DNA of 7,557 bases from NCBI GenBank assembly GCA_028691175.1, contig JAQUZU010000085.1:1-7557 (forward strand). Reading direction: 5' to 3'. This document shows, piece by piece, positions 6,090 through 7,557 of this stretch. A program made the position numbers and the translations under genes. The first letter of the stretch is position 1. Each line of letters opens with the position of its first letter. The DNA is from Candidatus Kapaibacterium sp. GTDB taxonomy: Bacteria > Bacteroidota > Ignavibacteria > Kapaibacteriales > UBA2268. Under the pieces are notes generated by a model. The model saw only the letters and a list, made by a program, of their open reading frames with translations. It was not told the origin of the DNA and did not search any database.

Positions 6090-7223
6090 ATGGCTGTACC
6101 TTACAATTTGAAAAGTACGGAGGGGGATTCCGGAAAGTTCTATAAAAAATTACAGAATGTTACTGCAGAAATCGAGCGTTATGCTGTGCGGTTTAATCCG
6201 GTAATTGCTTCTTTTAAAGCGTTTCTCGCCGAAAATAATTCTGAAATCATCAGACACGATGCCGAATATATGATTGAATATCTCATGATCGGCATGCTTT
6301 GGAATCGCTATATTGCATACGCTATGGCACAGAAATTCTGCGTTACGCAGTTTTCCGGAGGACTTGCCAAGCTTAAGCGCTCAAACCCGAATTTGCGACC
6401 GGAAATCGATAAGGTTAAAGCCGATGTAGTCGATAATTTCTTGTCGAAAACGACTTACGAATATGCAGGTACCTGCCTGACGAACTATAAGAAATTGCTC
6501 GACTGGCTTATCGGAACCGATGAATTTACAGAGGAAGTCCTGCGCTTGCACAATTGGGAGCAATTCTTTGAGAGTCTCCCTGAAGATGATACTTGTGAAA
6601 TCTTAGAGCAAACTATTTCGTCGGCGTATGATTTTGAGGACAAAGCGCACGAAGCATTACATGAATTTACGGATTCGCTTTTTGACTTTTTAGAGGAAGT
6701 CTATTCGGCAACGGAAAAGCGCGAGGACGCGATTTTACGCACAAAAATGCCGGAAGAATATCATTTTAACATGATTGCAATTCAAATTTTGAATAATGCC
6801 CTGCATGATGAATTTATTGCTAAAAAACACAAAGTTGTGTTGATTCCGACATGTATGTGCAATGATACGGAAAATTGCAAGGGTGAGACAGATGGCGAAA
6901 TACGCCGTTGCAAGAAGTGCGACGACAAATGCAATATCAAGCAAATTACAGAGCAACTCGGCGACGAAGCCGAAATTGTGGTAGTTCGTCACGCAAGCGG
7001 TTTTGCGAATGTTTTCCGCAGATGGCAAAACTTGCACGACACCGGATTTGTAGGTGTTTCGTGTGTGCCGAGCGCGATAAATGAAGCGCTGAATCTTCGC
7101 AAATTGAACATCGTATCGCAGATAGTTTTCCTAGAAGAATGTTCATGCAAGAAGCATTGGAGCGACGATGGATTGCCGACTTGCACCAGCATAAACCGGA
7201 TTAAGCAAATTCTGCACGGATAA
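6090..7223 (+). CDS. DUF116 domain protein with long N-terminal helical region
   Basis: A 377-residue, probably cytosolic protein of unknown function: no signal peptide or clear membrane helix. The C-terminal part (about 225-375) matches the DUF116 pattern: a helix (IQILNNALHDEF), strand KVVLIPTCMC (248-257), a cysteine cluster at 255, 257, 263, 274, 277 and 281 (CKKC plus CNI), strand EIVVVRHASG (295-304), GFVGVSCVPSAINEAL (319-334) with Cys325, then FLEECSC (347-353) and Cys365. Ten cysteines in this arrangement suggest an Fe-S or zinc site; that is inference. Residues 1-220 are acidic and mainly helical, with no domain I recognise, and contain only Cys84, Cys129 and Cys169. DUF116 proteins are known mostly from archaea and anaerobic bacteria, some next to lipoate or biotin ligase-like genes; no such neighbour is seen here. 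The ATG at 6090 is the first in the frame and lacks a Shine-Dalgarno sequence. The YgjP-like gene follows after 7 bases, so they probably share a transcript. Confidence 0.78.
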   Translation: MAVPYNLKSTEGDSGKFYKKLQNVTAEIERYAVRFNPVIASFKAFLAENNSEIIRHDAEYMIEYLMIGMLWNRYIAYAMAQKFCVTQFSGGLAKLKRSNPNLRPEIDKVKADVVDNFLSKTTYEYAGTCLTNYKKLLDWLIGTDEFTEEVLRLHNWEQFFESLPEDDTCEILEQTISSAYDFEDKAHEALHEFTDSLFDFLEEVYSATEKREDAILRTKMPEEYHFNMIAIQILNNALHDEFIAKKHKVVLIPTCMCNDTENCKGETDGEIRRCKKCDDKCNIKQITEQLGDEAEIVVVRHASGFANVFRRWQNLHDTGFVGVSCVPSAINEALNLRKLNIVSQIVFLEECSCKKHWSDDGLPTCTSINRIKQILHG

Positions 7224-7230
7224 ATCGTAT

Positions 7231-7557
7231 ATGAGGAGAAAAGTTTTCGCCGGTAACGAGTGGGTAGAATACGAGTTGACTGTCAAACATGTTGCGAAAA
7301 TGTATCTTCGTGTATCGAAGAAAATGGAAATACTCGTCTCTATTCCGTACGGAATAGAATATGAAATCGCCGATAGGTTTGTTCAAAGTAAATATTCGTG
7401 GATAAAAAGCCGTATACTTGCCAAGCAAAACGAACTTGAACATAAAGCGAGATTTGCCGGTCAAGATGAGAAATGGACATTGTTTGAGGGAAAAGTCTAT
7501 CCGATTGAAGTGCGTGGTTCGGCGAAAGTAAGCATCGGATTCGAAAACGATGTTTTG
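7231..7557 (+). CDS. YgjP-like (DUF45) metallopeptidase, 3' partial
   Basis: The first 109 residues of a protein cut by the window end. The visible part follows the N-terminal layout of YgjP-like/DUF45 zinc metallopeptidases (SprT-like fold): strands VEYELTVKHVAKMYLRVS (12-29) and MEILVSIPYG (32-41), a helix leading to FVQSKYSWIKSRI (49-61), the 'k-WI-k' pattern of the family, a spacer, then FEGKVYPIEVRG (83-94), equivalent to the family's 'lG..y.l.v' strand. The catalytic HExxH would lie beyond the window, so activity cannot be judged. ATG 7231 lies 7 bases after the DUF116 stop, with only a distant GGAT upstream. A GAGGAGA tract inside the first codons has no in-frame start at a suitable distance after it. 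Substrates of this family are mostly unknown. Confidence 0.72.
   Translation, partial: MRRKVFAGNEWVEYELTVKHVAKMYLRVSKKMEILVSIPYGIEYEIADRFVQSKYSWIKSRILAKQNELEHKARFAGQDEKWTLFEGKVYPIEVRGSAKVSIGFENDVL

Overview
The window most likely comes from a member of the Bacteroidota/FCB group (Bacteroidota, or a relative such as the Ignavibacteria or Kapabacteria lineages). The main evidence is an adjacent pair encoding a DUF6029-type outer-membrane barrel and an Omp28-like lipoprotein, both families typical of that group. Shine-Dalgarno sequences are weak or missing at most starts, and base composition is moderately AT-rich throughout. The genus cannot be fixed from this sequence. All genes lie on the + strand, with no mobile element, CRISPR array, tRNA or rRNA seen.

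Left block (1-1330): two tandem LysE/RhtB-type membrane exporters. The first is probably cut at its 5' end by the window edge. The second carries PGQD where the family usually has PGPD. A 247-base gap follows. It holds a strong intrinsic terminator hairpin (1439-1474), a possible small-RNA or leader promoter just upstream of it, and an AT-rich stretch that probably contains the promoter of the next operon.

Centre (1578-4106): a signal-peptide-bearing outer-membrane barrel of the DUF6029 type, then, 9 bases after its stop and behind a clear ribosome binding site, an Omp28-like lipoprotein with a thioredoxin-like CPNC motif. The barrel ends near a CX4C motif, so the two surface proteins may act together. 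A perfect 11-bp hairpin (4127-4164) ends this unit. The outermost ATG of the next gene lies inside that hairpin.

Right-centre (4176-6001): hpnC and hpnD, overlapping by ATGA. They encode the two prenyl-condensing enzymes that convert farnesyl diphosphate to presqualene diphosphate and then hydroxysqualene, the route to squalene and hopanoids. The third enzyme of the route, HpnE, is not in the window.

Right end (6090-7557): a 377-residue protein with a cysteine-rich C-terminal DUF116 domain and a long, unrecognised, mostly helical N-terminal region, followed after 7 bases by the start of a YgjP-like (DUF45) metallopeptidase that runs off the window before its HExxH motif. Most of the window looks like ordinary chromosomal gene content. 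The least explained items are the DUF116 protein, the terminator overlapping the hpnC start, and the hairpin-bearing gap at 1331-1577.
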